A stretch of DNA of 64,000 nt. It comes from Coraliomargarita_B sp036735565. GTDB taxonomy: Bacteria; Verrucomicrobiota; Verrucomicrobiia; Opitutales; Coraliomargaritaceae. Where the stretch lies: NCBI GenBank assembly GCA_036735565.1, contig DAINOC010000004.1:1-64000 (forward strand), given 5' to 3'. The first letter of the stretch is position 1, and every line of letters starts with the position of its first letter. The translations under genes and the position numbers were made by a program. Shown in pieces: positions 26,324-34,379 of the stretch. The notes beneath the pieces were generated by a model. It was not told the origin of the DNA. It made no database searches and saw nothing but the letters and a program-made list of their open reading frames with translations.

Positions 26324-26574
26324 GGATTTTCTGCGATCTTGTCCATTCGGTTGACTCGCTCGAGATCGCTCGCGAAATCCGGGTCCCAGGGCAAATCATC
26401 GAGCGCCCGCATGATTTCAGCCCCGGAAGCGCGGGGCGCCGCCGAAAATCGAACCAGCCGGGCCAACGGCTTATCGCTTTTCGTCAGGATGAAGCTCTCG
26501 CCGGTGTGCTTGACCCTGGCCAAAACATCCCCCAGGTGCCGCGCCGCCTCAGTTGAACTGATTTTTGTTTCCAC
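26314..26574 (-). CDS. vapB: Phd/YefM-type antitoxin of the VapBC pair
   Basis: The protein has 86 aa from GTG 26574. ETKISSTEAARHLGDVLARV and GESFILTKSDKPLARLV are the DNA-binding N-terminal fold of Phd/YefM antitoxins; the acidic tail (WDPDFASDLERVNRMD) would wrap the toxin. A longer ORF to 26856 exists, but the extra 94 residues look non-coding and cross the operator palindrome, so GTG 26574 was chosen. It overlaps vapC. Confidence 0.82.
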   Translation of the reverse strand: METKISSTEAARHLGDVLARVKHTGESFILTKSDKPLARLVRFSAAPRASGAEIMRALDDLPWDPDFASDLERVNRMDKIAENPWG

Positions 26575-26591
26575 ACAGAAATATGTAAAAT

Positions 26592-26603
26592 ACAGATATC
26601 TGT
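26592..26603. promoter_or_regulatory. Palindromic operator candidate for vapBC autoregulation
   Basis: ACAGATATCTGT is a perfect 12-bp palindrome in an unusually AT-rich patch 17 bp upstream of the antitoxin GTG. Position and symmetry fit an operator bound by the antitoxin or antitoxin-toxin complex. Confidence 0.6.
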
Positions 26604-26734
26604 GTCTCAAGCGCACGGATTTGTGTTGTCTGCCCGGTTGCGCTTGTCGCCGAGGCACTGCCCCGGTTTCGATCAGCAGTTTTTTGAAATCGTTCCTCGA
26701 AGGCGATCGGCACGGGGACTGCTCCGTTTGTTGA

Positions 26735-27865
26735 ATGTTCAGACAATCATTATTGCGGGGCGCCGCCCGTCTCCTCTGTCCCGTCGTCCTGTTGTTTCCC
26801 GGCAGCTCCCTTCTTTCAGCGGCAGTGAGCCCCACATTCATCATGGGCATCCCCAAGGCGGAGCTGCATATTCACGTCGAAGGGACGATTGAGCCCGAGC
26901 ACTATCTGGAGCTCATGGAGCGGAATGGGCTCCCGACGAAGTATGCGACGGCGGACGCGGTCAAGGAGCGGCTCAAATACCAGAGGGATCTGAATACCTT
27001 CATCGAAGTTTATGAGGAAATTCTCTCTTCGATGATCACGGAGGCCGACTTTTACGAGGTAGCCATGGCCTACTACCGGAAGGTGGCGAGTCAGGGGGCG
27101 GTTTATGTGGAAATGTTCTTCGACCCGCAGATGCACACCAGCCGGGGCGTGTCCTTGGAGACCGTGATGGCGGGGCTCTTGCGGGCGCGGGCCGATGCGG
27201 GCCCGGAGCTCGGGCTGGAGGCGCACTATATCGCCTGCTTCAATCGCGACCGCTCGGCGGCATCCGCGATGGAGCACCTGCTCGCACTTGTGCCCTGGAG
27301 AGACGCGATACTCGGTATCGGCCTCGACAATCCCGAGGAGATCGACTTCCCGAAAAAGTTTGAAGCGGTCTTTCAGCGCGGGCGCGAGCTGGGCTTTCGC
27401 CTGACCACGCACTGCGATGTCAATGTGCCCAACACAATCGCCCACCACTGGGGTGCCCTGGATGTGCTAAAGGTCGAACGCATCGATCACGGACTCAACG
27501 TCATGGATGAGCCCGCCCTGATCGAGGCCGTGCGCGAGCGCGGCATCGGCCTGACCGCCTGTCCCACACTGCTCTATCTGGATATCCCCGGCCGGATTGA
27601 GGCTCGGGTGGGGGCGGTCAAAGGGCTGCTCGATGCTGGCATACTCGTCTCCGTGCACTCCGACGACCCTGGCTTGATGCGCAGTCTCTACGTGGGCGAC
27701 ATTCTGCAGCTCACCCAGGAGACTGGCCAGCTCTCCCAGGCTGAGGTGGTCGAGCTCGTCAAAAACGCCTTCCGCATCGCGTGGCTGCCGGAGGCGCGCA
27801 AAGTGGCTTATCTGGAGCGGGTGGATGCCTGGGTGGCCCGTTATGGCTCAATGGACGACCAGTGA
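26735..27865 (+). CDS. Adenine deaminase (Aah1-type, adenosine deaminase family), possibly exported
   Basis: The protein has 376 aa. IPKAELHIHVEGTIEPEHYL (His45, 47) is typical of type-2 adenine deaminases (PF00962), followed by MFFDPQMHTSRG, RLTTHCDVN, VERIDHGLNVMDEPAL and VSVHSDDPGLM. It would convert adenine to hypoxanthine for XdhAB. ATG 26735 gives a signal-peptide-like N-terminus (MFRQSLLRGAARLLCPVVLL then FPGSSLLSAA), whereas ATG 26843 would give a cytosolic enzyme of conventional length. I keep the longer form because other purine enzymes here are also exported, but this is uncertain. Confidence 0.85.
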   Translation: MFRQSLLRGAARLLCPVVLLFPGSSLLSAAVSPTFIMGIPKAELHIHVEGTIEPEHYLELMERNGLPTKYATADAVKERLKYQRDLNTFIEVYEEILSSMITEADFYEVAMAYYRKVASQGAVYVEMFFDPQMHTSRGVSLETVMAGLLRARADAGPELGLEAHYIACFNRDRSAASAMEHLLALVPWRDAILGIGLDNPEEIDFPKKFEAVFQRGRELGFRLTTHCDVNVPNTIAHHWGALDVLKVERIDHGLNVMDEPALIEAVRERGIGLTACPTLLYLDIPGRIEARVGAVKGLLDAGILVSVHSDDPGLMRSLYVGDILQLTQETGQLSQAEVVELVKNAFRIAWLPEARKVAYLERVDAWVARYGSMDDQ

Positions 27866-27913
27866 GTCTCGTGTAGTTTTGATTGGCTGCGGCCCCAGTG
27901 TGGTCCTGATGAT

Positions 27914-28018
27914 TTTTGCTTCGACGAACTCAGAGCCAAGCGCGGGGTGGAACTCTCGTTCGATCAAATGGATGCTATGGCCGAAAAGCTCATGCAAGTC
28001 GCCCGTTCGCGGAGTTAA
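27914..28018 (+). pseudogene. Probable 3' remnant of type I restriction hsdR
   Basis: An uninterrupted 34-codon frame ends FDQMDAMAEKLMQVARSRS then TAA, directly before the YgjP-like gene (TAA GTG ATG). The composition resembles C-termini of HsdR subunits, and DUF45 metallopeptidase genes often follow hsdR. No start codon or upstream hsdR sequence is present; the frame runs back into the adenine deaminase stop. It looks like a deletion scar, but the assignment rests on a short tail. Confidence 0.4.
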
Positions 28019-28750
28019 GTGATGCGGGCCCTAGAAGACACATTCAGCCGGGGCAGCATCCGCTATGGACGGAGGTTGATTGACTATACCTGCTTCCCGG
28101 TAGAGCGCAAAACTATGGAAATCGCGGTGCATCCCGATGCCTCGGTGGTGGTGAAGGTTCCCGCAGGCACGGAGGTCGAAGCGGTTGAAGCCAAGTTGCG
28201 CAAACGGGCACGGTGGATTGTGCGGCAGCAGGATTATTTCCAGCAGTTCAATCCCCGCACACCGCAGCGGCACTACATCGGCGGCGAAACGCATCTGTAT
28301 CTCGGCAAACAGTATCAGCTCAAGGTATGCACCGGTGGTGCCAACAAAGTGTGCTTAAAGAACGGCGCATTTGAAGTCACCTGCTGGCAGAAAGTGACTC
28401 CGCACATGACCCAGCGGCTCATGGAGCGCTGGTATGCCGGGAAAGCCGCGGAGCAATTTGCTCAAAGTTTGGAACGCTGTTGGCCGAAAATCGCGCGTTA
28501 CGGCTATCGAAAACCCGATATCGTGATCCAGCGGATGCAAAAGCGCTGGGGCAGTTTGTCGGAACTCGGCACGCTGACGCTGAATGTCGATCTGGTGAAG
28601 GCTTCGAAGGAATGCATCGACTACGTGGTGCTGCACGAGTTGTGCCACCTCAAGCACCATGACCACAGCCCTGATTTCTATCGTTTGCTCGATGCACTGC
28701 TCCCCGAATGGCGTCAGCTCAAGCACCGGCTGGAATTAAGGATGGCTTAG
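28019..28750 (+). CDS. YgjP-like zinc metallopeptidase (DUF45, M48-related)
   Basis: The protein has 243 aa. The zinc motif is YVVLHELCHLKHHDHSPDFY (HExxH plus downstream His), preceded by the family hallmark QRMQKRWGSLSELGTLTLN. The start is GTG 28019 or the adjacent ATG 28022. Such proteins commonly accompany type I restriction systems, and an apparent hsdR tail sits immediately upstream. Substrate unknown. Confidence 0.88.
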   Translation: MMRALEDTFSRGSIRYGRRLIDYTCFPVERKTMEIAVHPDASVVVKVPAGTEVEAVEAKLRKRARWIVRQQDYFQQFNPRTPQRHYIGGETHLYLGKQYQLKVCTGGANKVCLKNGAFEVTCWQKVTPHMTQRLMERWYAGKAAEQFAQSLERCWPKIARYGYRKPDIVIQRMQKRWGSLSELGTLTLNVDLVKASKECIDYVVLHELCHLKHHDHSPDFYRLLDALLPEWRQLKHRLELRMA

Positions 28751-28829
28751 GTGGGTCGCTCGGGACCCAGAGTTTAAAAATCGGGAAAGCCCATTATTGC
28801 CCGATACGGTTGTGCATTACGAATTGGAA

Positions 28830-30584
28830 TCACACCGTCGGCACTCTACCCACCGCACGGAAGACCATCCAGGCGAGCGCGGGAAAAATCAGAAAATAGA
28901 CCGCTGCGGAGAGCCCGGTGAGGGCGATGAGCAAGTAGCCGAAGACGCTGGCCAGCAGCATGGTGGTGAGGGCGTAGGGCAGTTGGGTTTTGACGTGGTG
29001 GAGGTGGTCGCTGCCGGTTGCGAGGGAGGAAAGCACCGTGGTATCGGAGATGGGGCTGCAATGATCGCCGAAGATGGCGCCGTCGAGCACGGCGGCGGCG
29101 GTGAGGATGAAGATGAGCATTTGCGTGGGGTCCTCTGCACCGAGTGCCCATGCGAAGGGGAGCATGATCGGGATCATCACGCCCATAGTGCCCCAGCTCG
29201 TGCCCATGGCAAAGGCCATGCCGGCGGCGAGCAGGAAGGTGAGCAGCGGCACGGCGGCGAGCGGGAGGCTGTCGCCGACGAGCGAGAGCAGGTAGTAGCT
29301 GGTGCCGAGGGACTCGCAGATGCTTTTCATGGCCCATGCCATGGGGAGGATGAAGAGGGTGACGCCCAGCGTCGGCAGGGACCCGGCATAGGCGATGAGG
29401 GCATCCTTCGGCTTTAGTAGGCGCTGGGTGACGGGCATGAGAATCGCCAGCACGCCCCCCATGACGGCGGCCCAGAAAAGCACCAGCGGCACGCCCGGCC
29501 CGCCTTCCGGGAGGTTCGGGTCATAGACCGTGATGCCGAAGATGTCGCGCAGGCCGCCGAGGCTGAGGAGGTCCGGGCTGATGCCGTCGCGCATCAATCG
29601 GCTCGAGCCCACGTAGAGGATGCCGCCGACTACGCCAAGCAGAACGGTAGCCAGCGGCAGGGCGGCATTGATCCAGCGGTGGGGGGTGCCCGCCGGTGGT
29701 TCGAGCCGTTCGGGATTCTCGCGCAGCAGGGGCCGCGCGTCGGGGGCGATCACCTGGCCGGTTCGCAGGGCCCGTTGCTCGGCTTTGAGCATCGGCCCGA
29801 AGTCGCGGGCGGTCAGGATGTGGACGGCGATAAACATCAGGGTGCCCCAGCAGTAGAAGCGCATGGGCAGCATCTGTAGGAAGATCGCGTAGCCGCCGGT
29901 CTCCATGCCGAGCGACTGGGCCGTCGACCCGAGGAGCCAGACTTCGTAGGCGATCCAGCTGGAGACGACGGCGAGCCCGGCGATGGGGGCGGTGGTGGAG
30001 TCGACGAGGTAGGCCAGCTTCTCCCGCGAGATGCGGTAGCGGTCGGTCAGGCTGCGCATGGTCTGGCCGACTACGATGGTGTTGGAGTAGTCGTCGAAAA
30101 AGATCATCAACCCGGCCCCGAAGGTGGCGGCCTTGGCGGAGCGGGCGGAGCGCGCCAGCCGGGCGAACACTGCGACGAGGCCCTGGATGCCACCGCTCTT
30201 GTAGAGAACGTGGACCATCCCCACGAGGGTAAAGAGGAAGCCGAAGATATAGAGCGAGAACTGGCCGAGGACGTTGGCCAGCAGGAAATTTTGCAGGGCA
30301 CCCGGGATGAAGACGAGGGGATTGAGCCCATAGTGCAGCAAGGCACCGGTGACGAAGGCCATGCTCAGCGCGGCCACCAGCGAGCGGAAACAGATCGCCA
30401 GCACCACCGCGACAAGTGGCGGCAGGAGGGCGGACCAGTGGCCCTTTCCCGGATCGATGCCCTCGGCCAGTGGCCCCGTGGGCAGAATGGCCAACAGGAA
30501 ACAGATCAGGGCGAGGCTCCCCAAGGCGGTGGCCCAACGTCGCGGGCTGCGCCAGAGGGCCGTGCGGTATGGCTCGGGATTCAT
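28830..30584 (-). CDS. Na+/H+ antiporter, NhaC family
   Basis: The 584-aa polytopic protein from ATG 30584 has about 12 hydrophobic segments. Recognisable motifs are ALLPPLVAVVLAICFRSLVA, GAGLMIFFDDYSNTIVVGQT, YLVDSTTAPIAGLAVVSSWI, MGTSWGTMGVMIPIMLPFAW and AIFGDHCSPISDTTVLSS. The last two mark NhaC-type exchangers (PF03553). Sodium-proton exchange fits a marine or saline lifestyle and a Na-driven transport economy. The longer ORF to 30695 adds no meaningful N-terminus. It is divergent from the cupin operon across 199 bp. Confidence 0.92.
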   Translation of the reverse strand: MNPEPYRTALWRSPRRWATALGSLALICFLLAILPTGPLAEGIDPGKGHWSALLPPLVAVVLAICFRSLVAALSMAFVTGALLHYGLNPLVFIPGALQNFLLANVLGQFSLYIFGFLFTLVGMVHVLYKSGGIQGLVAVFARLARSARSAKAATFGAGLMIFFDDYSNTIVVGQTMRSLTDRYRISREKLAYLVDSTTAPIAGLAVVSSWIAYEVWLLGSTAQSLGMETGGYAIFLQMLPMRFYCWGTLMFIAVHILTARDFGPMLKAEQRALRTGQVIAPDARPLLRENPERLEPPAGTPHRWINAALPLATVLLGVVGGILYVGSSRLMRDGISPDLLSLGGLRDIFGITVYDPNLPEGGPGVPLVLFWAAVMGGVLAILMPVTQRLLKPKDALIAYAGSLPTLGVTLFILPMAWAMKSICESLGTSYYLLSLVGDSLPLAAVPLLTFLLAAGMAFAMGTSWGTMGVMIPIMLPFAWALGAEDPTQMLIFILTAAAVLDGAIFGDHCSPISDTTVLSSLATGSDHLHHVKTQLPYALTTMLLASVFGYLLIALTGLSAAVYFLIFPALAWMVFRAVGRVPTV

Positions 30585-30783
30585 GGGGAACCAGGATCGG
30601 TCGTTACGGGGGGGTGTCGGAGCGTTGGAGTGACAGGTGTATCGGAATGGGTTCGTATTTGACCGATTTTCACGAGTGAGCAAGAGCGATGCCATCCGGG
30701 CCCTTGGTTACCGGGAGTTACCGGGCCGCGCGAAATATCCCTCTGTCGAATTTAGCTGGCGCGGTTCTAGCTAATCGGAGCTC

Positions 30784-31143
30784 ATGAAGATTGTAACGAT
30801 CAGTGACTGTGAAGACTACGTGGCGGAGGACCATGCGGTGGCCAAGGAGTTTATGGGCCCGCGGAGTGGGGGACTGAAAAATCTGAGCATCGCCGAGATC
30901 ACGATCCCGGCTGGGGTGACGGTGAAGAAGCACTGCCACTTGGAGAGCGAGGAGACCTACCACATCGTCGCAGGCAACGGCATCATGCATCTGGACGGTA
31001 TCGAGGCACCGATCAGCCCTGGGCAGGCGGTGGCGATATTGCCCGGGCAGTGGCACACCATCCACAACCCCAACGAGACGGATCTGCGGATGATCGTGAC
31101 CTGCTCGCCACCCTGGAAATTCGAGGATCAGGTCTTTGAGTGA
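30784..31143 (+). CDS. Single-domain cupin protein
   Basis: The protein has 119 aa in one cupin barrel. Motif 1 is KKHCHLESEETYHIVAGNG (His, His, Glu) and motif 2 includes PGQWHTIHNP (His), giving a complete metal site. It is the first gene of the allantoin operon and overlaps the DMT transporter by 8 bp. The bicupin ureidoglycine aminohydrolase is about twice this size, so equivalence is unlikely; an isomerase, dioxygenase or sensor role is open. Confidence 0.8.
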   Translation: MKIVTISDCEDYVAEDHAVAKEFMGPRSGGLKNLSIAEITIPAGVTVKKHCHLESEETYHIVAGNGIMHLDGIEAPISPGQAVAILPGQWHTIHNPNETDLRMIVTCSPPWKFEDQVFE

Positions 31144-32074
31144 GGCGGGGGCAGTCGTCGCGCCCTCGCGTTGGCTGGGCATCGGGCTGGTAATTACCAG
31201 TGGTTGCTGTTGGGGTTTCCACGGGGTGTTGATCAAATTCGGGCTGGGGATGGGCGCGTCCTTTTTGCAGGTCTTCTTTTTTGAGGTGCTCTTTGCCAGT
31301 TGCTTCTTTGGCCTGTTCTTCCGCAAGTTTTTCACCCCGGTGCGTCCGCGTGGCTGGTCCCAATGGTGGCGCATTCTGGCCATCGGGCTGGCGACCATCG
31401 GGGTGGGCACATTTTTGTTTATGTCGTTCAGCCTCGGGCCGGTGGCGATCCCGGCGACGCTGATGTTTCTCTATCTGCCGGTGGTTTACAGCTTCAGCGT
31501 GTTGTCGGGAAATCAGCCTTTCAGCGCGGTAAAGCTGGGGGCGATTTTGCTGATTCTGGTGGGGGCGGTGCTGACGACCGAGATACTATCGAGCCTGGAT
31601 CAGCCCGGAGTGATCGGGGCCGCTCTCGCGGCAGCGGTGGCCTCGGCCAGCTACGCGGTGGTGTTCGTGCTTACGCCGGAAGTCGCGGCCTACACGACCC
31701 TGCCGTTCCGGTCTTTTGCGGTGTCCTTTCTGGGGGCGGTGGGTTGCGCGATAATCTTTCTCTGCGTGCCCTCGCTTTGGTTTCCGCTGGGGGAGAATAG
31801 CCTGCGCTTCGGGATGCTGGTGCTCTTTCTCGGAGTGATCGGCCAGACGCTGCCCGTGGTGACGTTGATGAAGGGACTGCCCCTGACCGGCGGCAGTCTG
31901 GGCGGGGTGCTCGCCTCGGTGGAACTACCCATCGCGGTCTTCAGTGCGGCGATCCTTCTCGGGGAGTCGCTGCACCCTTTGAAAATTTTTGGCGTGGTTC
32001 TGGTGTTCTCCGGAATTGTGCTCTATAACTTTGCGGACCAGTTGCGCCCCAGCTTGCGGGCAAAGTTTGTGTAA
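31136..32074 (+). CDS. EamA/DMT-superfamily transporter
   Basis: The 312-aa protein has ten hydrophobic segments in two EamA repeats (GIGLVITSGCCWGFHGVLIK; VIGAALAAAVASASYAVVFV; LPIAVFSAAILLGESLHPLK). It overlaps the cupin gene by 8 bp and precedes uraD by 2 bp. DMT permeases move small metabolites; within this operon it may carry a ureide, purine or glyoxylate-derived product, but no substrate can be read from sequence. Confidence 0.85.
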   Translation: MSEAGAVVAPSRWLGIGLVITSGCCWGFHGVLIKFGLGMGASFLQVFFFEVLFASCFFGLFFRKFFTPVRPRGWSQWWRILAIGLATIGVGTFLFMSFSLGPVAIPATLMFLYLPVVYSFSVLSGNQPFSAVKLGAILLILVGAVLTTEILSSLDQPGVIGAALAAAVASASYAVVFVLTPEVAAYTTLPFRSFAVSFLGAVGCAIIFLCVPSLWFPLGENSLRFGMLVLFLGVIGQTLPVVTLMKGLPLTGGSLGGVLASVELPIAVFSAAILLGESLHPLKIFGVVLVFSGIVLYNFADQLRPSLRAKFV

Positions 32075-32076
32075 CG

Positions 32077-32601
32077 ATGACGAAATATACCCTGGAACAA
32101 TTGAACGGTCTGCCGCCGGAAGCCTTCGTCGCGGCACTCGCCGAAGTCTATGAGCACTCGCCCTGGGTGGTGGAGGCGGTGGTTGCGATGCGGCCCTTCA
32201 CCTCGCTGGCTGCGTTGCAGGCCGCCTGTGAGGCCGTGCTGTATGCGGCGGACGAGGCAACGCAGGTCGCGCTGATCCGCGCCCACCCGGATCTCGCCGC
32301 CAAGCTCGAGCAGATTCAGGCGCTGACGGACTTCTCCCAGAAGGAGCAGGCGCGCGCGGGATTTGCGGCCCTGCCCGAGGCAACGCTGGAGACCATGCGG
32401 GCAGCGCTGGCCGACTACCGTGAGCGCTTCGGACATCCTTTCATCCTTTGCGTGACGGAGCATCCGGCTGGTGAGGTGTTGCCGATCCTTCAGGTCCGTC
32501 TCAACGGGACTCCCGCGGCTGAGCGGCAGGCCTGCCTCTTTCAAATCGCGCGGATCGGTTGGCACCGGATTTGCAGCCTGGTCAGTGCAGAAACGACTTG
32601 A
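32077..32601 (+). CDS. uraD: OHCU decarboxylase
   Basis: The 174-aa protein has LEQLNGLPPEAFVAALAEVY, YEHSPWVVE, RAHPDLAAKLEQI, SQKEQARAGF and FGHPFILCVTEHP, all features of 2-oxo-4-hydroxy-4-carboxy-5-ureidoimidazoline decarboxylase (PF09349). It converts OHCU to (S)-allantoin as the third step of urate breakdown. It is followed by 163 bp containing an inverted repeat before uraH. Confidence 0.93.
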   Translation: MTKYTLEQLNGLPPEAFVAALAEVYEHSPWVVEAVVAMRPFTSLAALQAACEAVLYAADEATQVALIRAHPDLAAKLEQIQALTDFSQKEQARAGFAALPEATLETMRAALADYRERFGHPFILCVTEHPAGEVLPILQVRLNGTPAAERQACLFQIARIGWHRICSLVSAETT

Positions 32602-32640
32602 GGTAAAGGGATGCAATTCCTCGTCACGATCTGATTTCTC

Positions 32641-32734
32641 AATCTTACTCTTAATCCTAAACTATCTCTGGAAAACCATGGATTGTATCTACAGCCGCTT
32701 TGGGGATTACGAGTCGCATTAGGATTAAGATTTA
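32641..32734. repeat. Inverted repeat of GATTAAGATT-type units, copy 1
   Basis: AATCTTACTCTTAATCCTAA (32641-32660) pairs imperfectly with TTAGGATTAAGATTTA (32719-32734) across a 58-bp loop. A related element with the same units lies at 38676-38768. It separates uraD from uraH. Confidence 0.7.
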
Positions 32735-32764
32735 GAAGCGTTATCAACCTCAACTTTCAAAAAT

Positions 32765-33121
32765 ATGACGGCAAAACTCAGCACGCACATTCTCGATACC
32801 TATCATGGTGGACCGGCCGGGGGGGTGGCCTATCGCCTGGACTTCAGGGACGCAACTGGCGAATGGCGCTGCCTCAGCGAGGGCTCGACCAATGCCGACG
32901 GCCGCACGGACGCCCCTTTGTTGAGCGGTGATGCCTTAGCGACCGGCACCTACCGGTTGAGCTTTCAGATCGGGGCCTACTTCAGCGGCCGGGGACTGGC
33001 GCTGCCCGAGCCGCCCTTTCTTGATGAGGTTGTCCTGCAGGTTAACCTTCAGGCCGGGGCGAGCTACCACGTGCCGCTCCTGACCTCGCCATGGAGCTAC
33101 TCCACCTACCGCGGCAGCTGA
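32765..33121 (+). CDS. uraH: 5-hydroxyisourate hydrolase (transthyretin-like)
   Basis: The 118-aa protein has KLSTHILDTYHGGPAGGVAY near the N-terminus (catalytic His8) and ends SYSTYRGS, the YRGS signature of HIU hydrolases that separates them from transthyretin. It converts the PuuD product 5-hydroxyisourate to OHCU. There is no signal peptide. The stop is 1 bp before the allC start. Confidence 0.95.
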   Translation: MTAKLSTHILDTYHGGPAGGVAYRLDFRDATGEWRCLSEGSTNADGRTDAPLLSGDALATGTYRLSFQIGAYFSGRGLALPEPPFLDEVVLQVNLQAGASYHVPLLTSPWSYSTYRGS

Positions 33122-33122
33122 T

Positions 33123-34376
33123 ATGGATCTCGAAACCGCAGTGCAGGCAGCGGGCAGTCGTCTACTGGATCGGCTGCGCTATCTGAAGACCGTCTCCAGC
33201 AGCAAGGAGTGCCTGGAGCGGATCCTCTTTTCGCCGGCGGCCGAGGAGGCGGCTTTCCATATAAAGGGCTGGATGGAGTCGGCGGGTCTTGAAGTCAACG
33301 AGGATGTATTGACCAATCTGTCCGGGCGATTGAGAGCTCCGGGGAGCTCTCCGGAGCGTCCCTGTATCCACTTGGGCTCGCATTATGATACGGTAGTGAA
33401 TGCCGGTGCCTTCGACGGCACGCTGGGGGTGTTAATCGCGCTTGGCGTGGTCGAGGCCCTGCAGGCGGCTGGCCAACCGTTGCGGCATGATCTGATGGCT
33501 CATGCGTTTTGTGATGAGGAGGGCGTGCGTTTCCACACCACCTTCCTCGGCAGTGCGACGGTGAGCGGACAGTTTGAGGCGTCCTGGCTGCACGTGACCG
33601 ACGAGGGTGGCAAAACGCTCGGCGAGTGGATCATCGACCGCGGCGACACCATCGATGAGCTGCTTCAAGCCGAACCGTTGATTCGTCCGCAGGACCGTTT
33701 TCTGGAGGCGCACATTGAGCAGGGCCCGGTGCTGGAATCGATGGGCATCCCGCTGGGGGCCTTTAGCCGCATCGCGGCGCAGATGCGGGCGGAGGTGCAG
33801 TTGATCGGAAAGGCCGGGCACGCCGGGACGACGCCGGCGCGTCTGCGCAGAGATCCGCTGCCGGTGGCCTGCGAAATGGTCCAGGCTGTCGATGCGCTCT
33901 GCAAGAGTGACGAGCGAATCCGGGCCACGGTGGGGCACTTTGAGGTGCGACCGAACGCCTCGAATGTTATCCCCGGGGAGGTCCGCTTTACCATCGATCT
34001 GCGGCGGCCGCACCAGCGCGGGCTGGACCTTTCGCGGCAGGCGCTTGTGGAGACTCTGGGGGCAATTGCCCGCCGCAGCGATTTGGAGTATCACTATCGG
34101 GAGGTGCATCAGGCAGCGGACGTGGCTTGCGATGAAGCGTTGACTCGTTTGCTGCGCTGTCACTCGGAGACCTATCAGTCAAAGTCGGTGGCGCTCTTCA
34201 GTGGGGCGGGTCACGACAGTATGAAGATAGCCAGCGTCTGCCCGGTCGGGCTTTTGGCGGTGCGTTGCCGCGACGGGCTGAGTCACCACCCTGACGAGCA
34301 TTGCAGTGATGACGATTGTCTGGTCGCCTTGCGAACGATGCTGGATAGTGTGATCGAACTGGACGGGATTTTGTAG
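33123..34376 (+). CDS. allC: Allantoate amidohydrolase (M20 family)
   Basis: The 417-aa enzyme has the binuclear-metal motifs LGSHYDTVVNAGAFDGTLGV, FCDEEGVRFHTTFLGS, EAHIEQGPVLES, GKAGHAGTTP and FSGAGHDSM. This pattern is the allantoate amidohydrolase / N-carbamoyl amino acid hydrolase subfamily. Between uraH and allantoinase it very probably hydrolyses allantoate to (S)-ureidoglycine, CO2 and ammonia. Confidence 0.92.
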   Translation: MDLETAVQAAGSRLLDRLRYLKTVSSSKECLERILFSPAAEEAAFHIKGWMESAGLEVNEDVLTNLSGRLRAPGSSPERPCIHLGSHYDTVVNAGAFDGTLGVLIALGVVEALQAAGQPLRHDLMAHAFCDEEGVRFHTTFLGSATVSGQFEASWLHVTDEGGKTLGEWIIDRGDTIDELLQAEPLIRPQDRFLEAHIEQGPVLESMGIPLGAFSRIAAQMRAEVQLIGKAGHAGTTPARLRRDPLPVACEMVQAVDALCKSDERIRATVGHFEVRPNASNVIPGEVRFTIDLRRPHQRGLDLSRQALVETLGAIARRSDLEYHYREVHQAADVACDEALTRLLRCHSETYQSKSVALFSGAGHDSMKIASVCPVGLLAVRCRDGLSHHPDEHCSDDDCLVALRTMLDSVIELDGIL

Positions 34377-34379
34377 ACG

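Noticed and set aside
26575..26856. 94-residue extension of the antitoxin
   Set aside because: It is Arg/Gln-rich, crosses the operator palindrome and approaches the adenine deaminase start; Phd/YefM proteins are about 85 aa.
27825..28022. 65-aa plus-strand ORF
   Set aside because: It overlaps the adenine deaminase end in another frame; the alternative frame gives the more convincing HsdR-like tail.
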